Origin: Actinoplanes sp. TBRC 11911
GTDB taxonomy: Bacteria; Actinomycetota; Actinomycetes; Mycobacteriales; Micromonosporaceae
Direction of reading: 5' to 3'
DNA length: 64,000 nucleotides
Assembly: GCF_012933445.1 (NCBI RefSeq)
Contig: NZ_JABBNC010000001.1
Location: forward strand, 248,001 to 312,000
Below the pieces are notes generated by a model. That model made no database searches, had not been told where the DNA came from, and was given only the letters and a program-made list of their open reading frames with translations. This document shows positions 51,558 through 59,871 of the stretch, one piece after another. Position numbers and translations under genes: made by a program. The first letter of the stretch is position 1. Every line of letters starts with the position of its first letter.

Positions 51558-51863
51558 ATGCGCGAGCTGGATCTGCACACCGATCGTCCGCACCCGGCGC
51601 GGGTGTACGACTACCTGCTCGGCGGCAAGGACAACTTCGCGGCCGACCGGGAGGCCGCCCACCAGGGCATCCGGGCCAACCCGGACAGCCGGATCCCGCC
51701 GCGGGAAAATCGGCTGTTCCTGCGCCGCGCGGTCCGTTTCCTGGCCGAGCCGGGCTTACAGGTGGTCCCCGCGTGGCGGCCCGACCTCGGCGAGCACGCC
51801 GCCGAGCCGCAGCCCTCGGACGCACAGGTGTCGGTCTACGGCGCGGCGGCCCGAAAGCCCTGA
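51558..51863 (+). pseudogene. Methyltransf_19 methyltransferase with internal deletion
   Basis: 101 codons. Residues about 10-70 match the beginning of the Methyltransf_19 family, including HPARVYDYLLGGKDNFAADR, the same block as in the gene at 23341-24426 (HPARRYDYWLGGKDNFAADR). The sequence then jumps at about residue 72 (GLQVVPAWRP) to the extreme C-terminus of this family (VYGAAARKP). The SAM-binding core of about 170 residues is missing, in frame, so the product cannot bind SAM. It is best read as a deletion remnant, though a retained short peptide cannot be excluded. Confidence 0.8.
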
Positions 51864-51904
51864 CCAAGGGAGAACGGCGCGGCGGTACCCGGCATGATCC
51901 TTGC

Positions 51905-52435
51905 ATGACGCCGATCCAGCGCCGATCGATCGCGCCCGCCCGGTACGCCGCGGTCGATGTGTACTACCCGCCGGCCGGCGGGGCGCGGGCGGCACTCGTG
52001 GCGGCCGACGAACCGCGGTTCGCGGTCCTGGTCGAGGAACGCGTCGGCTGGCTGCCGGACGTGGCCGAGTACCGGCCGGGTGAGTTCTTCGAACGGGAGC
52101 TGCCCGCGGTGCGCGCCGTCCTCGCCGACGCCGGGCCGATGGCACTGGTGATCATCGACGGCTACGTCGATCTGGACCCGGACGGCCGGGCCGGGCTCGG
52201 CGCCCACCTGTATCAAGAGATCGACGTCCCGGTCATCGGCGTCGCCAAGACGGCGTTCCGGTCGGCCAGCCACGCGATCGCCGTGCACCGGGGCGCGGCC
52301 ACCCGACCGCTGTTCGTCACGTCCGCCGGTCTGCCCGCCGAGCACGCCGCCCGGATGGTCGCCGAGATGGCCGGCCCGTACCGGCTGCCGGACGCCCTGC
52401 GACGGGTCGACGCCCTCAGCCGCGAGCCGCGGTAG
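51905..52435 (+). CDS. nfi: Endonuclease V-like protein
   Basis: 176 residues from ATG at 51905. Metal-ligand positions of endonuclease V are present in order: Asp in AAVDVYYPP, Glu in FFERELPAV, Asp in LVIIDGYVDLDPDGRAGLG. The VIGVAKTAF motif matches also. The enzyme cuts DNA (and RNA) next to deoxyinosine. It is shorter than E. coli Nfi (about 223 residues), as in many actinobacterial versions. Confidence 0.82.
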   Translation: MTPIQRRSIAPARYAAVDVYYPPAGGARAALVAADEPRFAVLVEERVGWLPDVAEYRPGEFFERELPAVRAVLADAGPMALVIIDGYVDLDPDGRAGLGAHLYQEIDVPVIGVAKTAFRSASHAIAVHRGAATRPLFVTSAGLPAEHAARMVAEMAGPYRLPDALRRVDALSREPR

Positions 52436-52490
52436 CGCCATCGTCGTCCTGGACGCGTTTTTGTCGTACCTCCGCTCTAGGTTGTGGCGC

Positions 52491-53819
52491 ATGGCAACCG
52501 CGGCGTACACCTATCTCGGTCCCTCCATCATGGATCAAGCGCTCACCCTGCAGACCTCCGGTGGCCCGGCCGCCAACCCGCGGTTCTTCGCGGGATTCCT
52601 CACCATGCCCGCCGCCACCTCGGCGGGTCTGCTCGCCGTCGCCGAGGTCGCCCGTACGCGATATTTCCAGCCGACCGGCCGCTCCAGCCTTGATCCGGTG
52701 GTCACCGCGGGCGCCGACCGGCTGCGCTTCGAGTCGTTCTCCGGTTGCTGCGGCGTCTACGCCCGGCTCGACGTCCTGCCCGCCGGTCTGGACGGCGCGA
52801 TCGCGGCGCACGGCACCACCAACGTCGACGTCAACGCACCGTTGCAGCGGGCGCTCACCCGCGTCGGCCGCGCCGATCCCCTCCGGCTTTCGGTCGGCCC
52901 CGACGACGTCACGGTGTCCACATTCGACGGCGCGATCGTCGAACGAAAAGTTCCGCTGCCGTCGCGCTGGCTGCGCGGCTTCGCCGAGGCGCAGGTCATC
53001 ACCGCCGGGTTCGATCCCCGCGCCGAGCTCGGCGTCCCGCAGGCGCGAGCCCTGCTCACCCGCCTGCCTCCCGGCGACCGGTCGGTGCTCTGGGCGGTTC
53101 CGTCCGGCAACGGGTTACGCATCACCTCCCGGCCGGTGGCCGGTGCGATCTGCCTGCCGGGCGCGGGCCGTCTGGTCGCGCTCAAACCCTTCCTGCGGTA
53201 CGCCGTCGGCATGCGTATCTACGGGCCGGCCGTGCGCGCGGGCAGCTCGCCGATGGCCAGCACCTGGGAGCTGATCACCCCGGAACTGCGGCTGTCGCTC
53301 ACCCTCTCCCCCGAGCCGTCGCGCGGATTCTCCGGTGAGGGCGCCGCGCTCGAGTCGCTCGCCGCCGACGAGGCAACCGACGACGCCGACCTGATCAGCG
53401 CCCTGCTGTCCTGGGATCCGACGATCGACGTGGACGCGCTCGCGCGCGAGTCCGGTCTCGGCGCGGCCCGGGTCCGCGACGCGCTCGCGCAGCTCGGCAC
53501 GGCCGGGCGGGTCGGCTACGACGTCGCCGAGGCCGGCTACTTCCACCGCGCGCTGCCGTACGCGGCCGACGCCGTGACCCGGCTGAACCCACGGCTGGCC
53601 GGCGCGCACGCCCTGGTGGACGCGGGGGCGGTCACCCTCGGCGGCGAGGTGTCGACGGTGCTCAGCGGCGACCAGACCTATCGCGTGCGCGCGGCCGGCG
53701 ACGTCCTGAGCTGCACCTGCCCGTGGTGGGCGAAATACCGGGGCGATCGAGGGCCGTGCAAACACGCTCTCGCCGTCCGCATGATCCGCGCCGCGGCCGC
53801 CGTCGAGGTGCCGGCATGA
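52491..53819 (+). CDS. SWIM zinc-finger family protein
   Basis: 442 residues, ATG at 52491. The C-terminal SWIM zinc finger has CTCPWWAKYRGDRGPCKH, the CxCx(n)CxH pattern. The long N-terminal part has no recognised enzyme motif. In many actinobacteria and enterobacteria such proteins occur in a cluster with a MoxR-type AAA ATPase and a vWA protein; neither is in this window. The stop overlaps the start of the next gene (ATGA), so it is coupled to the DUF6493 protein. Confidence 0.85.
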   Translation: MATAAYTYLGPSIMDQALTLQTSGGPAANPRFFAGFLTMPAATSAGLLAVAEVARTRYFQPTGRSSLDPVVTAGADRLRFESFSGCCGVYARLDVLPAGLDGAIAAHGTTNVDVNAPLQRALTRVGRADPLRLSVGPDDVTVSTFDGAIVERKVPLPSRWLRGFAEAQVITAGFDPRAELGVPQARALLTRLPPGDRSVLWAVPSGNGLRITSRPVAGAICLPGAGRLVALKPFLRYAVGMRIYGPAVRAGSSPMASTWELITPELRLSLTLSPEPSRGFSGEGAALESLAADEATDDADLISALLSWDPTIDVDALARESGLGAARVRDALAQLGTAGRVGYDVAEAGYFHRALPYAADAVTRLNPRLAGAHALVDAGAVTLGGEVSTVLSGDQTYRVRAAGDVLSCTCPWWAKYRGDRGPCKHALAVRMIRAAAAVEVPA

Positions 53820-56650
53820 GCATCGAGTGGGCGGTGCTCGACGGGCACGTGCGCAGCGGCGAGTACGCCGAGGTGGCTGGTCTGTTCGTCGCGGCCACCG
53901 AGGCGGAACGGCTGTCCTTCGGCAACGAGCTGGAGAAACGGATCAAAGCCCTCCCGGCCGAGGCCTGGTGGCAGGCCAAGGCGCACCCGGCCGTCGGCTA
54001 CGCGGTCGCGGCCATCGGCTGCATGCCGTCCGCCAGCCGCGCGGCCGCGCTGCTCGGTCGCCGCAACATGCGCGACCGGTGGGCGGCGGTGCCGGAGGAG
54101 CAGATCCTGCTCCTCGCCCGCGCCCGCTCCCTGTCCTGGCTCGGTGACCTCGGCCTTCGGCTGGCCGACAACCTCACCGTCCGCAATGTCATGGCGACGG
54201 AATGGCGGTTCTGCGACACCCTGCTCCGTGCCGGCGGTGTCACCCCGCCGGTCACCGACGGCGTGGCGCTCAGCTGGCTCGCCGCCCTGCACACGCCGGA
54301 CCGCCACGACGGCCGGTGGGTTCCGCTCGCCGACCGCCTTCGCAACGACCCGTATCTCGACCTGCTGCTTCCCGCCGTCTTCGCGTGCGACGGGAGCGGC
54401 GCCCTCATGGGTCTCCGGGAGTACGACGAGTCGGCCCGCCGGTGGGCCGATGTCCCGGCGTTTCCCGGGGCCGTCGTGTCACTGATCGCCGAGGGCCGGC
54501 TGGACCGCGCCACCTACGTCGACGCCACGGTGGACCGGCTCGTCCGCGGCGACCGGCCCGCCTGGCTCCGCCCGTTCGCCCTGCTGCACGAGCAGCTCGC
54601 TCCCACGGCCGACGAGATCGCCGCGCACACCGCGGACTACGTCAGCCTGCTGCCCGACGCTCACTCGCCGGTGGCCGCGATCGCCCAGCGTGCGCTGAGC
54701 ACCCTCGACGCGGCCGGCCGCCTCGACATCGACACCCTGCTCGCGGTCAGCCCGCCGGTCCTGCTCCGCAAGGAGAAGACCCTGGTCAAGGCACAGCTCA
54801 AAATCCTGGAGGCGGTCGCCCGGCGGGAACCGGACCGGATCGGCGACATTCTCGAGACGGTCGCCGCCGCCTTCGACCACCCGTCGCTCGACCTGCAGGA
54901 GCGCGCGCTGACCCTGATCGCCCGGCATTCGACGCGGATCGACCCCGCGGTGGCCGCCCGGCTGGCGGACGCGGCCGCGGGCCTCGGCGGTGACCTGCCC
55001 GCCCGCGCGGCGGAGTTGTTCGGCCGGTCGGCGGTCGCCGCGACCGGGTTCGCGCAACCGCCACCGTTGGCGCCGGCGGGGCTGCCGTCGCTGCCGCTGC
55101 CCTTGCCGCCGGCCGAGATGCCCGCGCCTATCGCCACGCCCGCCGAACTGGCGGAGGACATCGTCGTCCTGCGCCAGGACCAGAACGGCGTCCAATGGGA
55201 GCGCGTCCTTGCCGGCCTTGTCAGCCTGCACCGTTCCGGTGCTGATCTCGCAACCGTCCTCGGGCCGATCATGGCGCCGCGATCCTGGGCCGTCGAGGAG
55301 CATCTCTCGCGAACCGACGATCCCTGGGCCGTCTTCGTCGGCCTGACGCTGCCCGCGCTGGTCGGCGCCGCCCTGCCGGACCTCCTCTGGCAGCGCGCCG
55401 TCACCGCCGTCCAGGAATCCCAGTGGATCAGCCCTCGGACGCGCCCCACCGCACCCGAAAGGTCATCGCTCAACCTCCTGACTTTGCGGCTGGCCGAGGC
55501 AACCGTCCAAATCGGCAGCGCCCCGATGCCCGAGCTGGTCGCCACCCCGACTCACGTCAACGGCAGCCTCGACGCCGCGGTGCTGCTGCAGCGCCTGCGG
55601 CGAGCCGAGGCCGAGGGGTGGGAGCCTTGGCCGATCGACTTCCAGCAGGCATTGCTGCGCCTGCCGCGGGAGACGCCCTCGGACGCCGTCACGCGCGGCG
55701 CCGAGGCGCTGACCTCGCCGAGCGGCCGGCAGTTCGCCGAGTGGCTGCGCGCCGGCGGCATGCCCGACCCGGTGAGCACGCGCGTGGAGCAGCGCGAGCG
55801 GACACATCAGGTGGCCGGTTGGGAGGGCTGGCGGTTCGGGCTCAAGCGTCGCGTGCTGGTCGATCTGGAACCGGCCCGCTTCGATGGCGACCTGGCGATC
55901 GAACTTCCGCTGGTCACCCTCGGCCACCCCGCATGGCCAACGCTTCCCACTTTCCCCGTTGAGCCCGCTGACGTTCTGGCCATGGCGTTGCCGCACCACC
56001 GTGAGGCGGTGGCCGCGTGGGGCTTGACCCGGGTCGCCGAAATGGCCGATCTGGAAGACCCGGGCGCGGGTGGCTGCTCCCTGCTGCCGTTGCTCGCGGA
56101 CATCGCCGGCCCGTTCGGCCCGGCGATGTCGCTGGCCATGGCGTACGGCTTGGCGGCGGGCTCCGCCAGCGACCGCGTCGCGGCCGTGGACGCCTTCCTA
56201 ACGCTGGCGGCCACCGACACGCACGCCGCGGCAGTGGCCGGCCTCTCGCCGGGCCCGGCGACCGCGACCGCCGGCACGGGGGCACCCGACGGCGCCGGCG
56301 CGCGAGTTCCGTTCGGTACCTTGGTCGGGGCCGATCTGGCCGACCTGTGCGCCGGCGGCACCATCAAGCTGACCCGGGCCGTGAGTTCTCTGACGGACGC
56401 CAACGCGGCCGGCGCCTCCGCAACCGTGTGGGCGGTGGCGGCCGCCGCGCTCCCCGCGCTGTTCGAGCCGTCCCCCCGCGGTCTCCCCGACCTGCTCGAG
56501 CTCACCACCCGGGCCGCCGTGGCCTGCGGCGCGCCAGGCAGCGACGCGGCAAAGGTGTTGCTGGGCCCGCTCGGCGAGGTCGCCGTCCGTCCGGGAAGCA
56601 GCCGGCTGGTCACGGAGGCGAGGCGTTTGAGGACGGTCCTCGAGGCATAG
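53816..56650 (+). CDS. Large DUF6493-family HEAT-like protein
   Basis: 944 residues, start ATG set by the overlap with the SWIM gene. Helical throughout, with HEAT-like arrays (for example LQERALTLIARHSTRIDPAVAARLADAAAGL) and no signal peptide or membrane helix. In the middle a long Pro/Ala linker (PPPLAPAGLPSLPLPLPP) splits two helical halves. I assign DUF6493 from overall layout and context; the family has no known activity. A 13-bp hairpin follows the stop. Confidence 0.75.
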   Translation: MSIEWAVLDGHVRSGEYAEVAGLFVAATEAERLSFGNELEKRIKALPAEAWWQAKAHPAVGYAVAAIGCMPSASRAAALLGRRNMRDRWAAVPEEQILLLARARSLSWLGDLGLRLADNLTVRNVMATEWRFCDTLLRAGGVTPPVTDGVALSWLAALHTPDRHDGRWVPLADRLRNDPYLDLLLPAVFACDGSGALMGLREYDESARRWADVPAFPGAVVSLIAEGRLDRATYVDATVDRLVRGDRPAWLRPFALLHEQLAPTADEIAAHTADYVSLLPDAHSPVAAIAQRALSTLDAAGRLDIDTLLAVSPPVLLRKEKTLVKAQLKILEAVARREPDRIGDILETVAAAFDHPSLDLQERALTLIARHSTRIDPAVAARLADAAAGLGGDLPARAAELFGRSAVAATGFAQPPPLAPAGLPSLPLPLPPAEMPAPIATPAELAEDIVVLRQDQNGVQWERVLAGLVSLHRSGADLATVLGPIMAPRSWAVEEHLSRTDDPWAVFVGLTLPALVGAALPDLLWQRAVTAVQESQWISPRTRPTAPERSSLNLLTLRLAEATVQIGSAPMPELVATPTHVNGSLDAAVLLQRLRRAEAEGWEPWPIDFQQALLRLPRETPSDAVTRGAEALTSPSGRQFAEWLRAGGMPDPVSTRVEQRERTHQVAGWEGWRFGLKRRVLVDLEPARFDGDLAIELPLVTLGHPAWPTLPTFPVEPADVLAMALPHHREAVAAWGLTRVAEMADLEDPGAGGCSLLPLLADIAGPFGPAMSLAMAYGLAAGSASDRVAAVDAFLTLAATDTHAAAVAGLSPGPATATAGTGAPDGAGARVPFGTLVGADLADLCAGGTIKLTRAVSSLTDANAAGASATVWAVAAAALPALFEPSPRGLPDLLELTTRAAVACGAPGSDAAKVLLGPLGEVAVRPGSSRLVTEARRLRTVLEA

Positions 56651-56662
56651 CGAGCGCGGGCC

Positions 56663-56706
56663 CTGCAGCTGGCGGGCGCCACGGAGGCACCGTCCGCCAG
56701 CTGCAG
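56663..56706 (+). terminator. Hairpin terminator after the SWIM/DUF6493 operon
   Basis: CTGCAGCTGGCGG (56663-56675) pairs exactly with 56694-56706 around an 18-base loop, 13 bases after the stop. There is no T-tract. Confidence 0.7.
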
Positions 56707-56828
56707 GTCATCGGGTCATCACCGGATCACCACAGCTTGAGCTGGTTCGGACTGTCGGCCCACCGGGTCAGCGGTGCGGGCATGGTGCCCGCCCCCGTAC
56801 GGCGGACGACGACCAGGCCCGTGCCGAC

Positions 56829-57311
56829 ATGCGCTCGGCGACGGCGGCCGGCGATCGCGCGCTGTCCGAGCGGGTCAGCGTCGAGTACACCACCTCGCTG
56901 GCGGAACGGGCCGTCCCGGAATGGCGGGCGACCCTGGACGCCCTGCAGGAACTTCCGGAGACCGGCGCCGAGGTGCCGATCGGGTATGGCGGCGGCATCT
57001 CGATGGGCACCGCCATCGGCATTCCGCTGACCGCGGTCGAGCCCCGGATCACGGCCGCCGTCTTCGGTGGTGGCTTCTTCGTGTACGACGCGTTGCTCGC
57101 GGCCGCCCGTCTGATCACCGTCCCGGTCCAGTTCCTGCTGCCATGGGATGACGAGTACGTGGACCGGCAGTCCTCGCCGGCGTTGTTCGACGCGTTCGGC
57201 TCGGCGGAGAAGACGTTGCACGCCAACCCGGGCGACCACCGCCGCATCCGCTGGGTCGGGGTCGACGACGGCTTCCTGCCCCGGCATCTCACCGGCTTGC
57301 GTATGGCGTAG
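56829..57311 (+). pseudogene. Truncated alpha/beta hydrolase (N-terminal half missing)
   Basis: 160 codons from the first in-frame ATG. The sequence carries a GISMGTAIG nucleophile elbow (GxSxG), PLTAVEPRITAAVFGGG, and the later segments LITVPVQFLLPWDDEYV (acid position) and NPGDH (His). The residues that should precede the elbow in dienelactone hydrolase-like proteins are missing. The same frame continues for about 20 codons upstream (DDDQARADMRSA) with family-like sequence but no start codon. The gene therefore lacks its first 80-90 residues, including the oxyanion hole, and is most likely non-functional. Confidence 0.65.
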
Positions 57312-57357
57312 CGCGCGGGGCCGCGGCTTCGGCCGGCAGCCCCTACGCTGATCGGTC

Positions 57358-57729
57358 ATGGCGTCTTTCCTGCGCAACGTTTCGTTCGACTGCGCCGACC
57401 CGTACGCGTTGGCGCAGTTCTGGAGCGAGGTCGTCGGTCACCCGGTGCACCCGGAATCCGCACCGGGTGACGACGAGGTCATCATCGAGCCGCCGGACGG
57501 GCCGCGCCTGTACTTCCAGGCCGTCCCGGAACGCAAGACCGTGAAGAACCGTGTCCATGTCTGCCTGCAGCCGGACGATCGGAACCGCGACGCGGAGGTC
57601 GATCGCCTGCTGAAACTGGGGGCGCGGATCGCGGGCGACCACCGCACCCCGGACGGCGCCGGCTGGGTGGTGCTGCTGGACCCGGCCGGAAACGAGTTCT
57701 GCATGACCCGCTCGGCCGCCGAGCGCTGA
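57358..57729 (+). CDS. VOC-family (glyoxalase-like) protein
   Basis: 123 residues. Two beta-alpha-beta-beta-beta halves are present: LRNVSFDCADPYALAQFWSEVVGHPV and the C-terminal GWVVLLDPAGNEFCM. The Arg/His/Glu positions that bind metal in glyoxalases are only partly clear (HVCLQPD, NEF), so it could be an enzyme or a binding protein of the bleomycin-resistance type. Nine bases upstream of the AraC gene, probably co-transcribed. Confidence 0.88.
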   Translation: MASFLRNVSFDCADPYALAQFWSEVVGHPVHPESAPGDDEVIIEPPDGPRLYFQAVPERKTVKNRVHVCLQPDDRNRDAEVDRLLKLGARIAGDHRTPDGAGWVVLLDPAGNEFCMTRSAAER

Positions 57730-57737
57730 CCCGGCAC

Positions 57738-58706
57738 ATGTTGCACGAGTCGGTGTTCCGTAGCGACGAGCTGGCGCCCGCGGACCGGTTCGACGCCTGG
57801 CGTCAACGGATGAACAGCACGCACGCGCCGATGCGGCTGGAAAGCGAACACGCCGCGGACTTTCACGCCCACCAGCGGCTGATCGGCCTGGGCGCGGTGT
57901 CGATGTGGCCGGCCCGCTTCGAGCAGCTGGTCTTCCTGCGGACGCCGGGGCTGATCCGGCAGTCCGACCCGGAGGTCTACCACCTTTCGCTGCTGCGTCA
58001 CGGCGGCGCCCGGGTGTCCTGGGGCACCGAGGGAAACGCGTATCAGGCGGGCGACTTCCACCTCAACGACTCGTCCCGCCCGTACGAGATATGGACCCGG
58101 CACGGCTCGATCTCGTCGGTGGGGGTGGAGATCCCCAAGGCCCTGCTGCCGTTGCCGCGGCGCACCGTCGATCGGGCCGTCGGGCGGCACCTGTCCGACC
58201 GGGACGGCCCGGGGGTGCTGTTGTCGCAGTTCCTGATCCGGCTCGCCGGTGACACCAGCCCCTACCGCCCGTCCGACGGCCCGCGCCTGGGCGCGGTGCT
58301 GGTCGACCTGGTCGCGGCGATGCTGGCACACGCCGTCGACGCGGTGGACGCGCAGCTACCGGAGACCCGGACACGCGTGCTCACGCTGCAGATCAAAGAC
58401 TTCATCCGGGGGAACCTGCACGATCCGGAGCTGTCGCCGTCCGGGATCGCCGCCCGGCACCACATCTCGCGCGGCTATCTGCATCGCCTGTTCCGCGGCG
58501 AGGGCGAGACGGTGGCCGGCTTCATCCGCCGGGAGCGGCTCGAAGGCACGCACCGGGATCTCGCCGACCCGGCCTACGCGGGTATGCCGATCCACGTGGT
58601 GGCCGCCCGCTGGGGGTTCCCGCACGCGGCCGAGTTCACGCGGGCGTTCCGGTCCGCGTATGGCATGCCACCCTCGGAGCACCGCCGGGCCGCGGCGCAC
58701 CGGTAA
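57738..58706 (+). CDS. AraC-family regulator with AraC-type cupin N-terminus
   Basis: 322 residues. An N-terminal cupin-like domain (DAWRQRMNSTHAPMRLE, AYQAGDFHLNDSSRPYEIW) is followed by the double helix-turn-helix AraC domain at the C-terminus (IKDFIRGNLHDPELSPSGIAARHHISRGYLHRLFRGEGETV and AARWGFPHAAEFTRAFRSAYGMPPSEHRR). Family regulators of this kind control one neighbouring operon; the VOC gene just upstream is the obvious candidate. Confidence 0.9.
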   Translation: MLHESVFRSDELAPADRFDAWRQRMNSTHAPMRLESEHAADFHAHQRLIGLGAVSMWPARFEQLVFLRTPGLIRQSDPEVYHLSLLRHGGARVSWGTEGNAYQAGDFHLNDSSRPYEIWTRHGSISSVGVEIPKALLPLPRRTVDRAVGRHLSDRDGPGVLLSQFLIRLAGDTSPYRPSDGPRLGAVLVDLVAAMLAHAVDAVDAQLPETRTRVLTLQIKDFIRGNLHDPELSPSGIAARHHISRGYLHRLFRGEGETVAGFIRRERLEGTHRDLADPAYAGMPIHVVAARWGFPHAAEFTRAFRSAYGMPPSEHRRAAAHR

Positions 58707-58714
58707 CGCGTGAC

Positions 58715-58748
58715 GCACCCCGGCCCTTTCTCCCCCGGGCCGGGGTGC
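58715..58748. terminator. Bidirectional terminator
   Basis: GCACCCCGGCCC (58715-58726) is exactly complementary to 58737-58748, with a 10-base loop. It sits between the converging AraC and NWLP-repeat genes. Confidence 0.85.
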
Positions 58749-58772
58749 GCGCCCCCATTCAGGCGTTCGCGG

Positions 58773-59021
58773 TCACGGAATCCAGTTGGCCGGAGCCGCG
58801 ACCGAGGTGTTCGGCAGCCAGTTGTCCGGCGCGCTCGGCAGCCAGTTGTCGGGCGCGCTCGGCAGCCAGTTGTCGGGCGCGCTGGGGAGCCAGTTGGCCG
58901 GTGCCGCGACGGGCGTGGTGGGCATCCAGTTGGCCGGTGTCGCGGCCGAGGCCGGGACGGCGAACGCGGCCACCGCCGCCGCGCCGGCCGCGGCCCCGAT
59001 GATCAGTGCACGGATCTTCAT
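58773..59021 (-). CDS. Small secreted protein with NWLP repeats
   Basis: 82 residues; ATG at 59021 (or 59024, both after GGAGGA). A clear signal peptide (IIGAAAGAAAVAAFAVPASA) is cut before ATPANWMP. The rest is six copies of an A/T-P-(A/D)-N-W-(L/M/I)-P unit: TPANWMP, APANWLP, three exact APDNWLP, and APANWIP at the C-terminus. The three exact copies come from a 24-bp DNA repeat. The mature peptide has six Trp, no Cys and almost no charged residue apart from three Asp. I do not recognise a family. It could coat the cell surface or be processed into short NWLP peptides; both are inference. Confidence 0.7.
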   Translation of the reverse strand: MKIRALIIGAAAGAAAVAAFAVPASAATPANWMPTTPVAAPANWLPSAPDNWLPSAPDNWLPSAPDNWLPNTSVAAPANWIP

Positions 59022-59175
59022 CATTCCTCCAAGGGCAGACAAAGTGCGGTCCATCGCCCCCCGTTTACCGGGCGAAGAACCACCTACCAAGCTGCCCGAG
59101 CGAGGCCGCCATGTCCTTAGCGGACAGTGCCCACCCGTGTTGGTGCCGAGTGCACCCGTTAACGGCTCCCGACGC

Positions 59176-59871
59176 TCAACGGGCGGCGGCCGCCACCACC
59201 CGGCGCACCTCGGCCGGGTCGGTCGCCTCGCGGCCTTCGGAGACGAGCGGGGCCCGCAGATGAATCTCGGCCGCGCCCGTCGCGGCCAGCACCTGCTGGA
59301 CGTTGTGCGAGCGGATGCCACCGGCCGCGATCACCCGGAGCCGGCCGGCCGCGCGGTCCCGGAGCGCCGCGATGCGGGCGGCGCCGGCCAATGCCGAAGG
59401 GGCCGCGCCCGAGGTGAGCACCGCGTCGGCGCCGAGGTCGATGACCTGGTCGAGGGCGGTGAGCTGGTCGCCGACCTCGTCGAACGCCTTGTGCACGGTC
59501 ACCGGCAGGGGCCCGGCCGCCTCGACGAGCCCCTTCAGAAGCGGAAGGTCGAGGTCACCGTCGGCGGTCAGGGCGCCGACCACGACCCCCACGGCCAGGC
59601 CGTGCGGGTTGGGCAAGGCCCGGATGGCCGCGATGTCGGCGAGCATGACCTGTTCCTCGACCTCGCTCACCCGAAAGTCGCCGCCGCGCGGGCGCACCAT
59701 CACGCGCAGTGCCGCGCGGCTAAGCGTCCGCAGCGCGACCGCGACGGTACCCAGACTGGGCGTGGTGCCGCCCTGACCCAGGTCGGCACACAGCTCCAAT
59801 CGATCCGCCCCGGCCCCCTCGGCTGCCAGCGCCGTGGGCACGTCGCTGACGCATATCTCCACGGTGGTCAC
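59176..59871 (-). CDS. cutC: CutC family protein
   Basis: 231 residues, TIM-barrel fold. CutC motifs are RLELCADLGQGGTTPSLG, VMVRPRGGDFRVSEVE, VTVHKAFDEVGD and LTSGAAPSAL, all in the expected order. The family was named for copper tolerance, but a sugar- or phosphatase-linked metabolic role is also discussed. The GTG start overlaps the stop of the ABC ATPase gene (GTGA), so it is translated with the peptide transporter, which is not the usual place for copper genes. Confidence 0.9.
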   Translation of the reverse strand: MTTVEICVSDVPTALAAEGAGADRLELCADLGQGGTTPSLGTVAVALRTLSRAALRVMVRPRGGDFRVSEVEEQVMLADIAAIRALPNPHGLAVGVVVGALTADGDLDLPLLKGLVEAAGPLPVTVHKAFDEVGDQLTALDQVIDLGADAVLTSGAAPSALAGAARIAALRDRAAGRLRVIAAGGIRSHNVQQVLAATGAAEIHLRAPLVSEGREATDPAEVRRVVAAAAR

